Source: Nageia nagi
Lineage: Eukaryota > Pinophyta
Length of the DNA stretch: 64,000 nt
Assembly: GCA_050084985.1 (NCBI GenBank)
Contig: JBITNC010000001.1
Span: 204,538,001 to 204,602,000 of the forward strand
Direction: 5' to 3'
In this document: positions 60,697-64,000 of the stretch, piece by piece
Layout: the number at the start of each line of letters is the position of its first letter
Numbering within the stretch: position 1 is the first letter of the stretch
The notes under the pieces: generated by a model
What the model was told of the DNA's origin: nothing
What the model saw: the letters and a program-made list of their open reading frames with translations, nothing else
Databases searched by the model: none
Position numbers and translations under genes: made by a program

Positions 60697-61474
60697 AGAG
60701 AAAAGGACTTGGTAAGAAAATGATCTGAATGAAATTAGAGCACTATTGAATAAATTGGAAAATATGAACCAACCATAACCTAATACAAGATTCAATCAAA
60801 ATTAGGCTCTAAATAATGAACATTAGCATAATCCCAATTTTGAAAGGCCAAATAGAACATGGAATACTAGCCCCAATAATGGAACTAGCAATGTGCCCAA
60901 CTTTTGGATAAAGATAAGAACCAGTCCCAAGTCAACTTCCTCAACTTCTCATGGATTCCCTTGACTAATTAGTCCTAGATACATAACATAATGCACTCAT
61001 AAATAACTTGTACAAATTTTATGGTAGAAATGAATGTCCTTTAATAAGAGGTGATTTTTTTTTTGAAATGATCCAACTAGATGAAGAAAGTACCTTAAGA
61101 AGCCATGATGAGACTCTGATGTTTAACATTTATACCTTAAGGGATGATGAATAATAAGAGGATGACATACTATAACTTGTACCAATCACTTCCAAACCCA
61201 TCTAGGCCATGCTCAAAAATCCTAGGAGATTTGGGTATACCTTTCATAGGAGGGAATTGTTGATAGAGCCAAATCCTACTAACAAATTACAAGTTTTATC
61301 TAATCAAATATCATCCAACAATCCTTCTCTAGCTAGTCCAAGCTCACAATGGAGAAATACCTAGCTGTAGCTATAGAGGATGGTTCTTAAATAAGAGAAA
61401 GGTGTTGTACCTCAAGAGAAAGATGTAGGGAAAGGTAAAAGATCAAGGCCATCCAATGTGAGAGAATTGAACTA
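60697..61474 (+). pseudogene. gag of element E, second part
   Basis: Continues the gag cut by F: EEKRTW, ENDLNEIRALLNKLENMNQP, then an asparagine/proline-rich part (NPNFERPNRTWNTSPNNGT). It decays after about 61000 and ends at the LTR of copia H. No RT or later domain is reached. Confidence 0.6.
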
Positions 61475-61479
61475 TAACA

Positions 61480-61957
61480 TGAACAACTTTAAACTTCTAA
61501 GATCACATGAAAGCTCATAATACACATCTAACAAACTCATAAAGAAATCTCACAAAGATAACATAAGATGTAAGTGGTTCCTCCAAATAGGAGTACATCC
61601 ACTAACTATATATCACTTCATTCATAAACATGAATCTCTTACAATTCTCCTAACTCATCTCGTAAACACTATCCTATAGCATGGATTTACTCCACAAATT
61701 AGTGTATGATCCAAAGAGGGAGCCTTCTATTTATAGGCCAAAATTTCTCTTTGAATCACCCTTTTACCCAATGTACAAAACCATGACATTCACATCCTTT
61801 TACCCAAGAGGCATGCTCATGACATGGAGTGTAGGATAAATAACATTATTATATTCACATAAATTCTTAAAGTATCAAATGATACCCTTAAGTATTAGTG
61901 AACTTGCATAGAATATTATTACAAAACCTTTACAATAAAGCATTATACATTCCAACA
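61480..61957 (-). repeat. 3' LTR of copia H
   Basis: On the minus strand it starts TGTTGGAATGTATAATGC at 61957, right after CATTAAGAGGGAG (61958-61970, the polypurine tract), and probably ends TTGTTCA at 61480. About 478 bp. The partner LTR lies beyond the window, so the lower end is tentative. Confidence 0.6.
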
Positions 61958-61970
61958 CTCCCTCTTAATG

Positions 61971-62639
61971 CAATATTGGGATAGAGTGAATAAGAGAGAA
62001 GAAGAGAGAAAGTAAGAGAGTCATTCTCTAAATAGATACAATGAAGATGAAACTTTTTTACATATTTGTGACATAAGAAAGATCTAGTTTGAGACTCACT
62101 ACTTTGCTAAACACAATCATTAACCATAACTAGTTTCAATGTACATGAAGTAGTCATCCAACTAGACGTCATGAAGAGTCTCCAAGAGCTTGCATATCCA
62201 AAGTAAGTAACCTACAATATCAAAGGAACCTATAGGTCATAAGTAGCTCAAATAACAAGATCAATTGATAATTCACACAAATGCCATCATGAACTAATCA
62301 ATGGTACACTATATGTCATCATGAAGATGCCAAGCCAAAACTCTTAATCACCTATTGTATATAAAATATGTGTTGATTACCATTACAAAATAAAGCATGC
62401 ACATATGAGTTCCTCACATATGGATAACTGAATAGTGCTAAAATACACATAAGAGTTCCTCACATACGGATAATTGAACAATGCTATATTGGCCAATCTT
62501 TTTTGATTTAAAAATTTGTACAAGTTCCTCATGCAAAGCGAACTTACCATGAAGGTTTACAACAAAATCAACACTATATAGCATAAAAATCCTCTTAGGG
62601 GTGAATTTATCATCATAAATATGAATTCAAAATAATAAT
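61971..62639. other. Copia H 3' untranslated region
   Basis: AT-rich sequence between the end of the H polyprotein and its polypurine tract. A roughly 50-bp direct repeat (GAGTTCCTCACATA.GGATAA) is present at about 62408 and 62455. No gene. Confidence 0.5.
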
Positions 62640-64000
62640 TCAAACTTCACTTCCCCTTGAAAGAAACTTCACCAACCCAATAGCATTTCTAAGCTTACAA
62701 AAATGAGCTTCCAGGAGTGGCTTAGTGAACAAATTAGTGGAGTTCAAGGTGGATGGACAATACTCCATGTATATGATGCCATCAAGAATCTTCTCCCTAA
62801 TAAAATGGGCATGGATTTTTACATTTGCTATTCTTTGATGGAACATAGGATTCTTAACCAAATAAATAGTTGATTGATTATTTGAAAAAATCAAATATGA
62901 GCCACCTTGCTCATACCCAATTTTTTTCAAAAGATACCTTAGCCAAATAGCTTCCTATATTGCAATAGACATAGCATGATATTGGGCTTCTATGGTGAAA
63001 ATAGAAATAGTAGGCTACTTCTTAGAAGCCCAAGATATAACATCTAAACCAATGTTAAACACATATGTAGAGGTTGATTTTCTATCATCTCTATCTCTCC
63101 CATAGTTAGAATCTGAGAATCCAGAGAGAATAAATGAGGGCAACTTAGAATACTTAAGAGCAAAATCCTTAGTCCTTGCAACATACCTCAAGATTTTCTT
63201 AACAACATTGAGGTGCTTAACATATGGTTTCTATATGAATCGTGCTATCAGATTCACTACAAAGGCAATATCTAGCCTAAATATAGTCAAATACAAAAGG
63301 CTACCAATTAATTACCTGTAAGCTATAAAATCAACTAACTGAGAGTTGGAGCTTAGAGAAATAGTGATTTTAGGAGAGATTAGGATTGTAGCATATCTAC
63401 ATTCCTCCATTTCAAACTTTTGCTATATGTCTAATATATACTTATATTGACTAAGATAAATATAATCCTTGTATTGATATACTTACATTCTAAGATAGTA
63501 GTGCAAGAGACTAAGATCAATCATTTCAAATGCTACCTTAAGTTTGGACATGAATTCTTGAATGATTTCTTCATTGTTTCTAGTAATTAAAAGATCATAC
63601 ACATAAAGGAGAATCAAGACCACATCTTTTCCTTGATTGAGCACATAAGATTGGAGTCTAAAAAACACTTGAAGAAACCAATGTCTACAAAATACAATAA
63701 AATTATCCTATACTAAGCTCTAGGTGCTTGCTTAAATCCATATAATGACTTATTTAGCTTTCAAAAAAAGGACTCTTTACCTTCCATAATGAACCCTTCT
63801 AGTTGATTCATGAAAATTTCCACATCTAAGTCACCATTGAAAAATGTGCTCTTAATGTCAAGTTGAAAAACTTTTCAACCTTGAGCTATAGAAAGAGCAA
63901 AGATAATTCTCATAGTAGGCATCTTTTCCATAGGAGCAAAGGTTTCCTCATAATTTACATTGTATTTCTAAGTAAAACCTTTGGCTACTAACCTTGCATT
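62640..64000 (-). pseudogene. Ty1/copia RT and RNase H (copia H), runs off the right edge
   Basis: From the right edge inward on the minus strand: ARLVAKGFT, ETFAPMEKMPTMRIIFALSI, KVFQLDIKSTFFNGDLDVEI and YVYDLLITRNNEE (about 63620-63580; the YVDD aspartate pair is partly lost). RNase H ends the frame at 62930-62640 with FSNNQSTIYLVKNPMFHQRI, HAHFIREKILDGII, EYCPSTLNSTNLFTKPL. Several stops. It is a second, distinct copia from copia I. Confidence 0.88.

Overview
This window is plant nuclear DNA made almost wholly of nested, decayed LTR retrotransposons. I find no host gene, tRNA, rRNA or CRISPR array. The evidence for a plant is the set of lineages present: Ty1/copia, a Ty3/gypsy chromovirus with a chromodomain-like tail, and a Ty3/gypsy Tat-lineage element with a second (archaeal-type) RNase H. 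A plant mobile domain (PMD) gene is also present. The low GC, very deep nesting and 19-kb element suggest a large genome; a gymnosperm is my guess, not a demonstration.

Layout, supported by matching 5-bp target-site duplications (TSDs). A minus-strand Ty1/copia element (here copia I, about 37.7-41.9 kb) has its 3' LTR split by two later insertions. Element C (28879-37651, TSD cttag) and element A (1399-28677, TSD actta) both lie in it. Element A was later hit in its own 3' LTR by element B (9012-28149, TSD agaag), a 19.1-kb Tat element with two roughly 1-kb LTRs, primer-binding site, polypurine tract, gag, protease, G-patch, RT, RNase H, archaeal RNase H and integrase. From 42.6 kb come one LTR of a minus-strand element related to B (D), an unrecognised ORF of about 800 codons, and an LTR with a polypurine tract on its left and a primer-binding site on its right, followed by a gag (E). 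That gag is split by chromovirus F (48774-60691, TSD ttaga), whose integrase is split by G (52912-58677, TSD agaga). G holds a 578-bp foldback structure. The right end is a second minus-strand copia (H).

The most interesting system: B carries, antisense between pol and its 3' LTR, a full-length gene for a plant mobile domain protein of the MAIN/MAIL type, with a plausible phase-0 intron. C carries a diverged antisense copy of the same gene. A keeps only the C-terminal coiled-coil tail. A and C have a related gag but no recognisable pol, so they look like non-autonomous gag-plus-antisense-PMD elements that would need enzymes from a partner. All reading frames are broken, chiefly by TAG and TGA stops of the kind left by deamination of methylated cytosine, so everything here is probably inactive.
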